Source: an uncultured Litoreibacter sp.
GTDB lineage: Bacteria > Pseudomonadota > Alphaproteobacteria > Rhodobacterales > Rhodobacteraceae
Assembly: GCA_947494645.1 (NCBI GenBank)
Contig: CANLVO010000001.1
Coordinates: 744,001-808,000 of the forward strand
DNA: 64,000 bases
Direction: 5' to 3'
Under the pieces are notes generated by a model. That model worked only from the letters and a program-made list of their open reading frames with translations, did no database searches and was not told where the DNA came from. A program made the position numbers and the translations under genes. How positions within the stretch are numbered: position 1 is the first letter of the stretch; each line of letters begins with the position of its first letter. Of this stretch, positions 50,914-60,870 are shown one piece after another.

Positions 50914-52056
50914 ATGATGCCTGAGACCTCGACTAGCGCGTTACGCACAACCGCCCTGTATGCCCTTCATCTCGAGCTGGGCGCCAAAATGGTGCCCTTC
51001 GCAGGCTATGACATGCCGGTGCAATACCCTCTCGGCGTCATGAAAGAACACCAGCACACCCGCGCCAAGGCAGGGCTGTTTGACGTCAGCCATATGGGGC
51101 AAGTGATCGTGCGCGGCGACAGCTATGATGACGCGGCGCTGGCACTGGAAACCCTGATCCCCGTCGACATCTTGGACCTGGACTTGGACCGCCAACGCTA
51201 CGGGTTTTTCACCAATGACGCGGGCGGCATCGAAGATGATCTGATGCTGGCCAATCGCGGCGATCATGTTTTCGTCGTCGTCAACGCGGCTTGCAAGACC
51301 GCAGATATCGCCCGTATGAAAGCGGCGCTTGAACCGAAGGTACGCGTTACCGAACTGACCGACCGCGCGCTGCTGGCCCTGCAAGGTCCGGCCGCCGAAG
51401 CCGTCCTGTCAATACTCGACCCCAACGCGGCCAAGATGCGTTTCATGGATGTGACGACCCTCAATCTGGACGGCATAGAGGTCTGGACCTCCCGCTCCGG
51501 CTATACAGGCGAGGACGGGTTTGAGATCTCCGTCCCCGAAAAACACGCCGAGACCTTGGCCCGCAAACTCCTCGCCCATGAAGATGTCGAGCCCATCGGC
51601 CTTGGCGCACGCGACGCCTTGCGTCTGGAGGCGGGGCTGTGCCTCTACGGCCATGACATTGACGCAACCACATCCCCTGTCGAAGCTGCCCTGACATGGG
51701 CCATTCAAAAGACCCGCAGACCCGGAGGCGCGCGGGCAGGGGGCTACCCCGGTGCGAAAATCATCGAAGATCACCTGATTAACGGCGCAGCCCGCAAACG
51801 CGTGGGCCTGCTCCCCGAAGGTCGTGCCCCCATGCGCGAGGGCGTCGCGCTTTTCGCCACTGACACCAGCGCAGAGCCTATCGGCACCATCACCTCCGGC
51901 GGCTTCGGCCCGACCTTCGGCGGCCCCGTGGCCATGGGCTACGTGACCCAAGAAAACGCAAAGAATGGCATCGTGATCTACGGGGAGCTGCGCGGCAAAC
52001 GCCTGCCGCTGACCGTAGCCAAACTGCCGTTCATTCCGGCCAATTTCAAACGATAG
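50914..52056 (+). CDS. gcvT: aminomethyltransferase (glycine cleavage T protein)
   Basis: A 380-residue GcvT. Motifs include [12 protein letters not shown] near 30, VSHMGQ near 60, [31 protein letters not shown] and the C-terminal [11 protein letters not shown][10 protein letters not shown]. It uses tetrahydrofolate to release ammonia from the aminomethyl-lipoyl H protein. The start is uncertain between 50902, 50914 and 50917; 50914 gives MMPETS. Directly behind the glycine riboswitch and first of gcvTHP. Confidence 0.95.
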   Translation: MMPETSTSALRTTALYALHLELGAKMVPFAGYDMPVQYPLGVMKEHQHTRAKAGLFDVSHMGQVIVRGDSYDDAALALETLIPVDILDLDLDRQRYGFFTNDAGGIEDDLMLANRGDHVFVVVNAACKTADIARMKAALEPKVRVTELTDRALLALQGPAAEAVLSILDPNAAKMRFMDVTTLNLDGIEVWTSRSGYTGEDGFEISVPEKHAETLARKLLAHEDVEPIGLGARDALRLEAGLCLYGHDIDATTSPVEAALTWAIQKTRRPGGARAGGYPGAKIIEDHLINGAARKRVGLLPEGRAPMREGVALFATDTSAEPIGTITSGGFGPTFGGPVAMGYVTQENAKNGIVIYGELRGKRLPLTVAKLPFIPANFKR

Positions 52057-52078
52057 AAAGCAAGAGGGAGAGACCAAA

Positions 52079-52438
52079 ATGAAATTCACAGAAGAGCATG
52101 AATGGCTCCGCGAAGAGGGCGACGTGATCGTCGTCGGCATCACGGAACACGCCGCGACGCAACTGGGCGATATCGTCTTCGTCGAACTGCCTGAAGTGGG
52201 CGACACGGTTTCCAAAGATGACGAGATTGTCGTGATCGAAAGCGTCAAAGCGGCCTCCGACATCCTTGCGCCGCTGGATGGCGAAATTGTCGAGGTCAAC
52301 GAGGCCCTCGCCGACGCGCCCGCCACCGTTAACGATGACGCAATGGAGGCTGGCTGGTTTTTCAAGATAAAGCCTTCCGATCTGAGCCCCATGGACGATT
52401 ACATGGACGAGGCCGCCTACAAAAAGCTGATCGACTAA
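52079..52438 (+). CDS. gcvH: glycine cleavage H protein
   Basis: A 119-residue lipoyl carrier. The lipoylated Lys lies in [17 protein letters not shown] near residue 60. The start [21 protein letters not shown] and the end [16 protein letters not shown] are typical. It shuttles the aminomethyl group between GcvP and GcvT, and is 22 bp after gcvT. Confidence 0.97.
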   Translation: MKFTEEHEWLREEGDVIVVGITEHAATQLGDIVFVELPEVGDTVSKDDEIVVIESVKAASDILAPLDGEIVEVNEALADAPATVNDDAMEAGWFFKIKPSDLSPMDDYMDEAAYKKLID

Positions 52439-52451
52439 AGGGACTTACGCC

Positions 52452-55295
52452 ATGACCTTCACCCCCACCGACTATCTGCCCTACGACTTCGCGAACCGTC
52501 GCCATATCGGGCCATCACCTGCCGAAATGGCGCAGATGCTGCAGGTGGTGGGGGCCAAAGACCTCGACGCGCTGATCGATGACACGCTGCCCGCCAAGAT
52601 CCGCCAGAAAAAGCCGCTGGACTTCGGCAAGGCCAAATCAGAGCGCGAGCTGCTGCACCACATGAAGGTCACGGCCTCCAAAAACAAAGTGCTCACCTCG
52701 CTGATCGGGCAGGGCTACCACGGCACCGTCACGCCCCCCGCGATCCAGCGCAACATCCTCGAAAACCCCGCATGGTACACCGCCTACACCCCCTACCAGC
52801 CGGAGATCAGCCAGGGCCGTCTCGAGGCGCTTCTGAACTTCCAGACCATGGTCTCCGACCTGACCGGTCTGGAGATTGCAAACGCCTCGCTATTGGATGA
52901 GGCCACCGCCTGCGCCGAGGCTATGACCATGGCGAGCCGCGTCGGCAAATCCAAAGCCAAGGCCTTTTTCATCGACGAAAATTGCCACCCGCAAAACATC
53001 TCCGTCATGAAGACCCGCGCCGCCCCGCTTGGGATCGAGATCATCATCGGCAACCCCGACGATCTGGACGCGGCAACTGTGTTTGGCGCGATCTTCCAAT
53101 ACCCCGGCACCCACGGCCATATCCGCGATTTCACCCCTGAAATTGCAGCCCTCCATGCCGAGAAAGCCATCGCGATCATCTCCGCCGACCCCCTCTCGCT
53201 GACGCTCTTGAAAGAGCCCGGCGCGATGGGCGCCGATATCGCCGTCGGCACCACCCAACGCTTCGGCGTGCCCGTGGGGTACGGCGGCCCGCACGCGGCT
53301 TACATGGCCACCAAAGCCAGCTATGCGCGCAACATGCCGGGACGCATCGTCGGTGTGTCCATCGATAGCCACGGCAACCGCGCCTACCGGCTGAGCCTGC
53401 AAACCCGCGAGCAGCATATCCGCCGCGAGAAAGCCACCTCCAACGTTTGTACCGCCCAAGCTCTGCTGGCCGTCATGGCGGGCTTTTACGCCGTGTTCCA
53501 CGGCCCCGAGGGCCTCAAGGCCATCGCGCAACGCATCCACCGCAAAACCGCCCGTCTGGCTGAGGGGCTGCGACAAGCAGGCTTCGACACCCGCCCCCGC
53601 AGCTTCTTTGACACCATCACCGTCGATGTGGGTCCACTGCAATCAGCCGTCCTGAAATCGGCAGTCGACGAAGGCATCAACTTGCGCAAGGTCGGCGACA
53701 CGCAAGTCGGCATCACCCTAGACGAGCGCACCCGCCCCGACACGATCGAGGCCGTCTGGCGCGCCTTCGGCATCACGCGAGAAGACAAAGACTACACCCC
53801 GCATTACCACATGCCCGAAAAGCTGATCCGCAGCTCTGACTTCCTCACCCATCCCGTGTTCCACATGAACCGGGCGGAAACCGAGATGATGCGCTATATG
53901 CGTCGTCTGGCCGACCGTGATCTGGCGCTTGACCGTGCCATGATCCCGCTGGGCTCCTGCACCATGAAGCTCAACTCCGCCGCCGAGATGATGCCAGTCA
54001 CATGGGATGAATTTTCCCTGCTGCACCCTTTCTGCCCCAAAGATCAGGCGGCGGGGTACACTGAGATGATCGACGACCTGTCGGCAAAGCTCTGCGACGT
54101 GACGGGCTATGATGCGATCTCCATGCAGCCTAATTCCGGCGCGCAAGGTGAATATGCGGGTCTGCTGACCATCGCCGCCTATCACCGCGCCAAGGGCGAG
54201 GGCCACCGCAACATCTGCCTCATCCCAATGAGTGCGCATGGCACCAACCCTGCCTCCGCCCAGATGGTTGGCTGGACTGTGGTGCCCGTCAAATCTGCCG
54301 AGAATGGCGACATTGATCTCGACGATTTTCAGAAGAAAGTCGATCAGCACAAAGGTAATCTTGCAGGCTGCATGATCACCTATCCCTCCACCCACGGCGT
54401 GTTCGAGGAAACCGTTATTGACGTCTGCCGCATCACCCATGAGGCAGGCGGGCAGGTCTATATCGACGGGGCCAATATGAACGCCATGGTCGGCCTGTCG
54501 CGCCCCGGCGATCTGGGCGGCGATGTCAGCCATCTCAACTTGCACAAGACCTTTTGCATCCCGCATGGCGGCGGCGGCCCCGGCATGGGGCCCATTGGTG
54601 TGAAAGACCACCTGATCAAGCACTTGCCCGGCGATCCTAATACGGGCGAGGGCGCAGTCAGCGCCGCCCCCTTCGGCTCTCCATCCCTCTTGCCGATCTC
54701 ATGGGCCTATTGCCTGATGATGGGCGGCGAGGGGCTAACGCAGGCCACGCGGGTTGCGATCCTCAACGCCAACTACATCGCCAAACGCCTCGAAGGCGCG
54801 TTCGAAGTGCTTTACAAGGGCCCCACCGGCCGGGTCGCACATGAATGCATTATCGACACGCGCCCCTTCAATGACAGCGCCCATGTCACCGTCGACGACA
54901 TCGCCAAGCGCCTCAGCGATTGCGGCTTCCACGCGCCCACCATGTCATGGCCCGTCGCAGGCACCCTGATGATCGAGCCCACCGAGTCGGAAACCAAAGC
55001 CGAGCTTGACCGGTTCTGCGACGCCATGCTGGGCATAAGGGCAGAGATCAAGGCCATCGAAGACGGCACAATGGACCCAGAAAACAACCCGCTGAAAAAC
55101 GCGCCCCACACGATGGAGGACCTCGTCAAGGACTGGGACCGGCCCTACACACGCGAGACAGGCTGCTTCCCCGTGGGGGCCTTCCGTGTTGATAAATACT
55201 GGCCGCCGGTGGGCCGCGTCGACAATGTCTGGGGCGACCGCAACCTGACCTGCACCTGCCCGCCAATGGAGGACTACGTGGAAGCAGCCGAGTAA
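52452..55295 (+). CDS. gcvP: glycine dehydrogenase (decarboxylating), P protein
   Basis: A 947-residue single-chain P protein (both halves fused). The N-terminal half contains [14 protein letters not shown] and [22 protein letters not shown]. The C-terminal half has [24 protein letters not shown], where the Lys binds PLP, and [17 protein letters not shown]. It decarboxylates glycine and loads lipoyl-GcvH. It ends the riboswitch-controlled operon; gcvH is 13 bp upstream. Confidence 0.98.
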   Translation: MTFTPTDYLPYDFANRRHIGPSPAEMAQMLQVVGAKDLDALIDDTLPAKIRQKKPLDFGKAKSERELLHHMKVTASKNKVLTSLIGQGYHGTVTPPAIQRNILENPAWYTAYTPYQPEISQGRLEALLNFQTMVSDLTGLEIANASLLDEATACAEAMTMASRVGKSKAKAFFIDENCHPQNISVMKTRAAPLGIEIIIGNPDDLDAATVFGAIFQYPGTHGHIRDFTPEIAALHAEKAIAIISADPLSLTLLKEPGAMGADIAVGTTQRFGVPVGYGGPHAAYMATKASYARNMPGRIVGVSIDSHGNRAYRLSLQTREQHIRREKATSNVCTAQALLAVMAGFYAVFHGPEGLKAIAQRIHRKTARLAEGLRQAGFDTRPRSFFDTITVDVGPLQSAVLKSAVDEGINLRKVGDTQVGITLDERTRPDTIEAVWRAFGITREDKDYTPHYHMPEKLIRSSDFLTHPVFHMNRAETEMMRYMRRLADRDLALDRAMIPLGSCTMKLNSAAEMMPVTWDEFSLLHPFCPKDQAAGYTEMIDDLSAKLCDVTGYDAISMQPNSGAQGEYAGLLTIAAYHRAKGEGHRNICLIPMSAHGTNPASAQMVGWTVVPVKSAENGDIDLDDFQKKVDQHKGNLAGCMITYPSTHGVFEETVIDVCRITHEAGGQVYIDGANMNAMVGLSRPGDLGGDVSHLNLHKTFCIPHGGGGPGMGPIGVKDHLIKHLPGDPNTGEGAVSAAPFGSPSLLPISWAYCLMMGGEGLTQATRVAILNANYIAKRLEGAFEVLYKGPTGRVAHECIIDTRPFNDSAHVTVDDIAKRLSDCGFHAPTMSWPVAGTLMIEPTESETKAELDRFCDAMLGIRAEIKAIEDGTMDPENNPLKNAPHTMEDLVKDWDRPYTRETGCFPVGAFRVDKYWPPVGRVDNVWGDRNLTCTCPPMEDYVEAAE

Positions 55296-55359
55296 CTCGC
55301 TTGCCCTTCGCGCCGGATCTGGTTTCACTGGTGGCAGAACACGCCATCAGGAGGCCCCC

Positions 55360-55650
55360 ATGTTTGCAGTCACAGTCACCTTCACCATCCATGACGGAAA
55401 GATGGAGGCCTTCCTGCCGCTGATCCGCAAGAACGCGCAAGCCTCTGTGGCCAACGAGCCCGGCTGTCAGCAATTCGACGTATGCACCGACCCCGACCGC
55501 CCGGGTCAGGTGTTCCTCTACGAGCTCTACGACGACGAGGCCGCATTCGAGGCGCATCAGCAGATGCCGCATTTCAAGGCCACGGGTCCGGCCGTCGCAG
55601 ACCTCGTTGCGGATAAGGAACTGCGCACATTCAGCACCGTTCAAAGATGA
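55360..55650 (+). CDS. antibiotic biosynthesis monooxygenase (ABM) domain protein
   Basis: A 96-residue ferredoxin-like fold protein of the ABM family. It has VTVTFTIHDGKMEAFLPLIRKNAQASVANEPGCQQFDV and VFLYELYDDEAAFEAHQQMPHF, the two typical blocks around NEPGC and Y-x-DEAAF-x-AH. Members are putative quinol or small-aromatic monooxygenases. It overlaps the MBL hydrolase gene by 4 bp and follows gcvP by 64 bp. Confidence 0.85.
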   Translation: MFAVTVTFTIHDGKMEAFLPLIRKNAQASVANEPGCQQFDVCTDPDRPGQVFLYELYDDEAAFEAHQQMPHFKATGPAVADLVADKELRTFSTVQR

Positions 55651-56441
55651 CAGACTGGCAGGTTCATGCGGTCAAATACGCCGACCGCAACGCCCGCACG
55701 CGGGCCGACAGCTTCATCTTCGACGACAATCACGACGCGCCGCACGCGATGGACTACTTCATCTGGGTATTGCGCCGCGGCGAAGAGGTCATTCTGGTCG
55801 ATACCGGTTATGATCAGCCAGAGGCCGCCTCTCGCGATCGCCCCATCTTGATGGATCCGCGCGAGGCGCTCAAACCGCTGGGGCTCAAGGCCGAAGATAT
55901 CACCCAGCTGATCATCACCCATCTGCACTATGACCACGCAGGCGGGCTGCACCTGTTTCCCAACGCCACGATCCACCTGCAAGCAGCAGAAATGGCCTAT
56001 GCCACCGGCCCCTGCATGTGCCACGGCACGCTGCAAATGCCCTTTACGGCGGATCATATTTGCGAGGCCGTGAAACGTGTCTATTCCGGCCGCTGCATCT
56101 TTCACGATGGCGATGGCGCGGTTGCTGACGGGGTTACGGTGCATTGCTTGGGCGGGCATTCGCGGGGCCTACAAGCGGTCCGCGTCCGCACGGAGGCAGG
56201 CTGGCTTTGCCTCGCCTCGGACGCCACGCATTATTACGAGAACGTCTTCGACAAAAAGCCGTTTCCCATCGTGGTCGACCTCGAAGACATGCTGCGCGGC
56301 TTTGATCGCCTCCACCAGCTCGCCTCCGCCCCCAACTTGATCATCCCCGGCCATGACCCGCTGATCCGCACACTCTTCCCGCAAGACGGCCCCGACCACA
56401 TCTTCCGGCTAGACCAAGGCCCAGACAGCTGGCCTTTCTAG
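55647..56441 (+). CDS. MBL-fold hydrolase, AHL-lactonase-like
   Basis: A 264-residue metallo-beta-lactamase protein. The metal motif HLHYDHAGG lies near 91-99, later GGHSRGLQ and a SDATHYYENVF and a final GHDP. Together with the short N terminus (DYFIWVLRRGEEVILVDTGYD) it is close to the AttM/AiiA-type and related lactonases. It may hydrolyse lactones or other esters. Coupled by a 4 bp overlap to the ABM gene. Whether it quenches homoserine lactones is not shown by sequence. Confidence 0.8.
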   Translation: MTDWQVHAVKYADRNARTRADSFIFDDNHDAPHAMDYFIWVLRRGEEVILVDTGYDQPEAASRDRPILMDPREALKPLGLKAEDITQLIITHLHYDHAGGLHLFPNATIHLQAAEMAYATGPCMCHGTLQMPFTADHICEAVKRVYSGRCIFHDGDGAVADGVTVHCLGGHSRGLQAVRVRTEAGWLCLASDATHYYENVFDKKPFPIVVDLEDMLRGFDRLHQLASAPNLIIPGHDPLIRTLFPQDGPDHIFRLDQGPDSWPF

Positions 56442-56569
56442 CACGCCCCATCTTTCCATGTTCCGACATATTCCCCGCCCACTGCTGGGCGGGCGATGCA
56501 ATCGTCGAGAAGGGAGGCATCCGGTATGGATCAAAAGCGCATCAGTCACAGTTCACAAACCGCCTAAAA

Positions 56570-56585
56570 TTTACCATTTGATAAA
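56570..56585. promoter_or_regulatory. RutR-box-like site before preT
   Basis: TTTACCATTTGATAAA matches the E. coli RutR consensus TTGACCA-N2-TGGTCAA at 11 of 14 fixed positions and is nearly palindromic. It lies 51 bp before the preT start, in the promoter region. A second related site precedes the amidohydrolase gene at 61591 next to a rutR-like gene. Confidence 0.6.
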
Positions 56586-56635
56586 AAAATATTCTGTGCC
56601 ATTCTAAGCCCCGACTTCAGCGAGGGAGGGCAGGG

Positions 56636-57970
56636 ATGTCCAACAGCCAGATGACACCAGGAATAGCGGCTGGCCGCCTGTCACAGGATCAACTTGCCCA
56701 GAATTTCGACGACCTGCACGCGCCTTTCGCCCCGCATAAGGCAGCGGTGGCAGCGGATCGCTGCTATTTTTGCTACGACGCCCCCTGCGTCACCGCATGC
56801 CCGACAGATATCGACATCCCGCTTTTCATCCGCCAGATCCAGACCGGCACGCCGGAGGCAGCGGCCAAGACCATCCTGAACCAGAACATTCTCGGCGGCA
56901 TGTGCGCCCGCGTCTGTCCGACAGAGACGCTTTGCGAACAAGTCTGCGTGCGCGAGGTCTCAGAAGGCAAGCCGGTCGAGATCGGCCGTTTGCAGCGCCA
57001 CGCCACCGACACGTTGATGGAGGCCGGGATCCATCCGTTCAGCCGCGCAGCGCCGACAGGCAAGACCATTGCCGTGGTTGGCGCGGGGCCAGCAGGTCTG
57101 TCCTGTGCGCATCGCCTTGCAATGCACGGCCATGACGTGACGCTCTACGATGCGCGTCCCAAGCCCGGCGGCCTCAACGAATTTGGCATCGCGGCCTATA
57201 AGACCACGGATGACTTTGCAGCCCGCGAGGTCGATTGGCTGATGCAGATCGGTGGCATCACCCTGAACTCTGGTCAGGCTCTTGGCCGGGATTTGGACCT
57301 CGACAGCTTGCAAAAGGATTTTGACGCCGTGTTTTTGGGCGTTGGTTTGGGCGGCGTGAACTCCCTGCGCGCCGCCGGTGAGGAACGGGACGGCGTGTCA
57401 GATGCCGTCTCGTTCATTGCCGAACTGCGTCAGGCGGATGATCTTTCCACGCTTCCCGTGGGCCGCCATGTCGTGGTGATTGGCGGCGGCATGACCGCCG
57501 TGGACGCCGCGGTGCAATCCAAGCTGCTCGGGGCCGAGCACGTCACCATCGCCTACCGCCGCGACCGCGACGCGATGAGCGCCTCACGCTACGAGCAGGA
57601 CCTCGCCGCTTCGCATGGGGTCAACATCATCTTCAACGCCCAGCCAAAAGAGGTGCACGGCAATGGTGCTGCAACAGAGGTCGAGTTTGAATATACGGCA
57701 CTGGTTGACGGCAAGCTGACGGGCACCGGAGAAACCTTTCGCGTGAAGGCCGATCAGGTGTTCAAGGCCATCGGTCAGACCCTCGAGGATGCGCCCGGCG
57801 CAGTGAAAATCGAGCATGGCAAGATTGCAGTCAGTGGCGCGGGCCAAACCTCGCTCAAGGGCGTCTGGGCAGGCGGCGATTGCGCCACCGGCGGCGATGA
57901 CCTGACTGTGACGGCGGTGGCAGAGGGCCGCGACGCGGCAGAAGACATTCACACCACATTGATGGGTTAA
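56636..57970 (+). CDS. preT: dihydropyrimidine dehydrogenase PreT subunit
   Basis: A 444-residue flavin/Fe-S protein. An N-terminal cluster region has CYFCYDAPCVTACPTDIDIP and CARVCPTETLCEQVC (about residues 42-103). The FAD motif AVVGAGPAGLSCAHRLAMHG follows near 147 and a NAD(P) motif VVIGGGMTAVDAAVQSKLLGA near 281. It is the NADH-oxidising half of the PreTA enzyme and passes electrons to PreA. It starts after a GAGGGAGGGCAGGG site, and preA begins 10 bp after its stop. A RutR-like box is upstream. Confidence 0.93.
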   Translation: MSNSQMTPGIAAGRLSQDQLAQNFDDLHAPFAPHKAAVAADRCYFCYDAPCVTACPTDIDIPLFIRQIQTGTPEAAAKTILNQNILGGMCARVCPTETLCEQVCVREVSEGKPVEIGRLQRHATDTLMEAGIHPFSRAAPTGKTIAVVGAGPAGLSCAHRLAMHGHDVTLYDARPKPGGLNEFGIAAYKTTDDFAAREVDWLMQIGGITLNSGQALGRDLDLDSLQKDFDAVFLGVGLGGVNSLRAAGEERDGVSDAVSFIAELRQADDLSTLPVGRHVVVIGGGMTAVDAAVQSKLLGAEHVTIAYRRDRDAMSASRYEQDLAASHGVNIIFNAQPKEVHGNGAATEVEFEYTALVDGKLTGTGETFRVKADQVFKAIGQTLEDAPGAVKIEHGKIAVSGAGQTSLKGVWAGGDCATGGDDLTVTAVAEGRDAAEDIHTTLMG

Positions 57971-57980
57971 GGAGAGCATC

Positions 57981-59285
57981 ATGGCAGACCTGACCAGCAC
58001 ATTCGTAGGCATCAAAAGCCCCAACCCGTTCTGGCTCGCCTCCGCGCCGCCAACGGATAAGGAATACAATGTCCGCCGCGCGTTCGAGGCCGGGTGGGGC
58101 GGGGTCGTGTGGAAGACCCTCGGTGCCGAAGGCCCCCCGGTAGTCAACGTTAACGGGCCGCGATACGGCGCAATTTACGGTGCGGATCGCAGGCTCTTGG
58201 GCCTCAACAACATCGAGCTGATCACCGACCGTCCGCTCCAGCAAAACCTGCGTGAAATCAAAGCCGTCAAGCGCGACTACCCCGACCGCGCCATGGTCGT
58301 CTCCCTCATGGTGCCCTGCGAGGAAGAGGCATGGAAAGCCATCCTCCCTGTGGTGGAGGAAACAGGCGCCGACGGCATCGAGCTGAATTTCGGCTGCCCG
58401 CATGGCATGTCCGAGCGTGGTATGGGCGCGGCGGTGGGGCAGGTGCCCGAATATATCGAAATGGTCGCCCGCTGGTGCAAGCAAAACACCCGTATGCCTG
58501 TCATCGTCAAGCTGACCCCCAACATCACCGACATCCGCAAACCCGCCGAGGCCGCCAAGCGCGGCGGGGCGGATGCGGTTAGCCTGATCAACACGATCAA
58601 CTCGATTACGTCCGTCAATCTTGACACCATGTCGCCGGAGCCCTCCATCGACGGCAAAGGCTCCCATGGCGGCTATTGCGGCCCGGCGGTCAAACCCATC
58701 GCGCTGTCCATGGTCTCCGAGATCGCGCGGCATGGCGAGACCGCGGGCATCCCGATCTCGGGCATCGGCGGGGTCACCACATGGCGCGACGCGGCCGAGT
58801 TCATGGCGCTGGGCTGTGGCAATGTGCAGGTCTGCACCGCCGTGATGACCTACGGCTTCAAGATCGTCTCTGAAATGGTCTCGGGCCTCTCCGACTGGAT
58901 GGACGAGAAGGGCCACACCAGCACCGCCGACTTTATCGGCTCCGCCGTGCCCAACGTCACCGATTGGCAATATCTCAACCTCAACTACGTGGCTAAGGCT
59001 AAGATCAATCAGGACAGCTGCATCTCCTGCGGGCGGTGCTACGCGGCCTGCGAAGATACCTCGCATCAGGCCATTGCCATGTCGCCGGATCGCACCTTCT
59101 CCGTGATCGACGCGGAATGTGTGGCCTGCAACCTGTGCGTGGATGTCTGCCCGGTCGAGGACTGTATCACCATGGAAGCCATGCAGCCCGGCGAAACCGA
59201 TCCGCGTACCGGCAAGGTGGTGGAAAAGGAATACGCCAACTGGACGACGCATCCCAACAATCCGGGCGCAGTGGCGGCGGAATAG
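57981..59285 (+). CDS. preA: NAD-dependent dihydropyrimidine dehydrogenase PreA subunit
   Basis: A 434-residue FMN and Fe-S protein. The catalytic Cys is in NFGCPHGMSERGMGAAVGQ near 138, in a dihydroorotate-dehydrogenase-type barrel, and the C terminus binds two 4Fe-4S clusters in CISCGRCYAACEDTS and CVACNLCVDVCPVEDC. It reduces uracil or thymine to the dihydro form, first step of reductive pyrimidine breakdown. It forms a complex with PreT. Confidence 0.96.
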   Translation: MADLTSTFVGIKSPNPFWLASAPPTDKEYNVRRAFEAGWGGVVWKTLGAEGPPVVNVNGPRYGAIYGADRRLLGLNNIELITDRPLQQNLREIKAVKRDYPDRAMVVSLMVPCEEEAWKAILPVVEETGADGIELNFGCPHGMSERGMGAAVGQVPEYIEMVARWCKQNTRMPVIVKLTPNITDIRKPAEAAKRGGADAVSLINTINSITSVNLDTMSPEPSIDGKGSHGGYCGPAVKPIALSMVSEIARHGETAGIPISGIGGVTTWRDAAEFMALGCGNVQVCTAVMTYGFKIVSEMVSGLSDWMDEKGHTSTADFIGSAVPNVTDWQYLNLNYVAKAKINQDSCISCGRCYAACEDTSHQAIAMSPDRTFSVIDAECVACNLCVDVCPVEDCITMEAMQPGETDPRTGKVVEKEYANWTTHPNNPGAVAAE

Positions 59286-59321
59286 GGGCACGAAAATCCG
59301 CGCCGAAACGCTTGACCTGCA

Positions 59322-59355
59322 CGAAAGTTCCCCAGAAAAATCATGGGGGTTTTCG
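59322..59355 (+). terminator. stem-loop after preA
   Basis: CGAAAGTTCCCC and GGGGGTTTTCG pair over 11 or so bases about 37 bp after the preA stop and before the 100-residue exported-protein gene. The arms are imperfect and the trailing tract is short, so the call is moderate. Confidence 0.55.
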
Positions 59356-59418
59356 GAACCACGTCTGTCTTCACCCGTTGTCTTTCCAGATCGAAAATGA
59401 ACGATGAAGGAGACAACA

Positions 59419-59721
59419 ATGACCAAGACATTTCTGACCACCGCCGCGATGATTGCAGCACTGGCCGCACCCACATTTGCCGACACGCAGAGCGTCGAAG
59501 AGCGTCTGGCTCTCGACGAAGACAGCGCCGCCGAGCGCATCGTGCCAGACCTTGAAGACATCGATTCAGAGGAAGCAAAACTGCTGCTGCGCAAGCAACT
59601 TGACGAAAAGAAAGCAGCCGTGCTTGCCCCTGAGGATAACGGCACAACCGAAGAAGACCTGACCTCCGCCGAGAATAAATTCTCGCAGTCCGAGGACAGC
59701 GCTGCCGAGATCAACGACTAA
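59419..59721 (+). CDS. small exported acidic protein
   Basis: A 100-residue secreted protein. A signal peptide of about 21 residues ends at TFADTQ. The mature part is strongly acidic and repeats a short unit: LALDEDSAAERIV near 31 and SQSEDSAAEIND at the C terminus both carry an EDSAAE core. AAGGAG lies 8 bp before the ATG. The middle has a Lys-rich helix (LLLRKQLDEKKAAV). No family recognised; perhaps a periplasmic ion- or protein-binding small protein. Confidence 0.75.
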   Translation: MTKTFLTTAAMIAALAAPTFADTQSVEERLALDEDSAAERIVPDLEDIDSEEAKLLLRKQLDEKKAAVLAPEDNGTTEEDLTSAENKFSQSEDSAAEIND

Positions 59722-59742
59722 ATACACAAACGTCCAAGACGG

Positions 59743-59764
59743 GGCGGGCCTCAGTTGGCCCGCC
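59743..59764 (+). terminator. stem-loop after the acidic exported protein
   Basis: GGCGGGCC (59743-59750) and GGCCCGCC (59757-59764) form an 8 bp stem with a 6 base loop 22 bp after the stop. The tail TCTGTG is not a clean T tract. Position fits a terminator before the L,D-transpeptidase gene. Confidence 0.6.
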
Positions 59765-59840
59765 TCTGTGCGTTGCGGCCGGACCAAACTGGGCTAGCAT
59801 GCCCGGCAACATCCGGCCCCGCGTGTCACGAGGAGAAACC

Positions 59841-60419
59841 ATGTTCACGAGACGACGATTGATGGCAGGCCTCGGGGCCGCCGCCGCGCTGAGCCATTCG
59901 GCCTTTGCATCCACTCCGCCCACTGCAGAGACATGGGTGGTCCCGCCAGAGCACCAGCCCAAGCAAGTCCGCTTCAGCGGCAATGTGGCCGCCAATGAAA
60001 TTCACGTCCTGCCCACCCGCCGCCAGCTGTTCTGGACCCTGTCTGAGAACGAGGCGATGCAATATGCGGTCGCGATCGGCACGGACGACCAATACGAGCC
60101 CGGCACCTTTTTCGTAGGCCGCAAGGCCGAATGGCCAAGCTGGACGCCCACCCGAAACATGATCCGGCGCTTTCCCGAAAAATACGCGCAGTTTCGCAAC
60201 GGCGTGCCCGGCGGACCCGACAACCCGATGGGCGCGCGTGCGCTCTATCTCTACAACGCAAATGGCGGCGACACGCTTCTACGTATCCATGGCACCCCGC
60301 ATCCGTGGACCATCGGTCAGGCAGCCTCCAACGGCTGCGTGCGCATGGTGAACGAACATGTCACCGCGCTCTATGATCAGGTGCCACGGGGCACCCGCGT
60401 GGTGCTGCACCCGCGCTAG
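59841..60419 (+). CDS. L,D-transpeptidase (YkuD family)
   Basis: A 192-residue exported enzyme. A Tat-like leader MFTRRRLMAGLGAAAAL (residues 1-17) precedes the mature domain. The catalytic motif HGTPHPWTIGQAASNGCVRM, with nucleophile Cys in SNGCVRM, is near residues 150-172. It cross-links peptidoglycan through meso-diaminopimelate residues in the periplasm, or attaches lipoproteins. ATG at 59841 follows AGGAGAAACC; a longer upstream start is not needed. Adjacent to small lipoproteins rather than to the pyrimidine genes. Confidence 0.92.
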   Translation: MFTRRRLMAGLGAAAALSHSAFASTPPTAETWVVPPEHQPKQVRFSGNVAANEIHVLPTRRQLFWTLSENEAMQYAVAIGTDDQYEPGTFFVGRKAEWPSWTPTRNMIRRFPEKYAQFRNGVPGGPDNPMGARALYLYNANGGDTLLRIHGTPHPWTIGQAASNGCVRMVNEHVTALYDQVPRGTRVVLHPR

Positions 60420-60507
60420 GACGGCTGAAATAAAAAAATATCACAAACTTGGGAACCAACCAGCGGCGACGCGGTTGAGTTGTCGGACAAGATAAGGAAC
60501 ATACATC

Positions 60508-60780
60508 ATGAATATCAAGACTTTGGCTATCTCCGGCGCGCTCGTCGCACTTCTTGGCGCATGCGCCCAGCAAGAAGAGCCCGGCGACGACATCGTAGCC
60601 GTATTCGCAAAAGACGGCAGCGTCATCGGCTACCAACGGACCAGCGACGGTGCATCTGTCGATATCGATGGCAATCCGGTTGCGGGCTTCGGCGAAGGCA
60701 ACCCGCGCGGCTTTGGCTCCGGGGCATCTGGTGACCCTTCAGCAGACGGCTCCACCGATACGGATGACGACGAGGACTAA
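60508..60780 (+). CDS. small lipoprotein
   Basis: A 90-residue protein with a lipoprotein signal: LVALLGAC with Cys at about residue 19. The mature part is Gly, Asp and Ser rich, with repeats around GYQRTSDGASVDIDGNPVAGFGEG and an acidic DTDDDED tail. No enzymatic motif. It lies between the L,D-transpeptidase and rutR. The function is unknown; a structural or envelope-linked role is possible. Confidence 0.72.
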   Translation: MNIKTLAISGALVALLGACAQQEEPGDDIVAVFAKDGSVIGYQRTSDGASVDIDGNPVAGFGEGNPRGFGSGASGDPSADGSTDTDDDED

Positions 60781-60805
60781 AGCACCTCAGTCACTCCGTA
60801 GGTTT

Positions 60806-60845
60806 CCGCCTGTCACCCTCCTAACGGGTGGCGGGCGGTTTTCGT
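60806..60845 (+). terminator. Rho-independent terminator after the lipoprotein
   Basis: CCGCC-TGT-CACCC and GGGTG-GCG-GGCGG pair with a short loop, followed by TTTTCGTTT. It lies 25 bp after the lipoprotein stop and before the stop of the convergent rutR-like gene. Confidence 0.8.
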
Positions 60846-60870
60846 TTGGGGTGACCGCGCTTGAAAGTTC

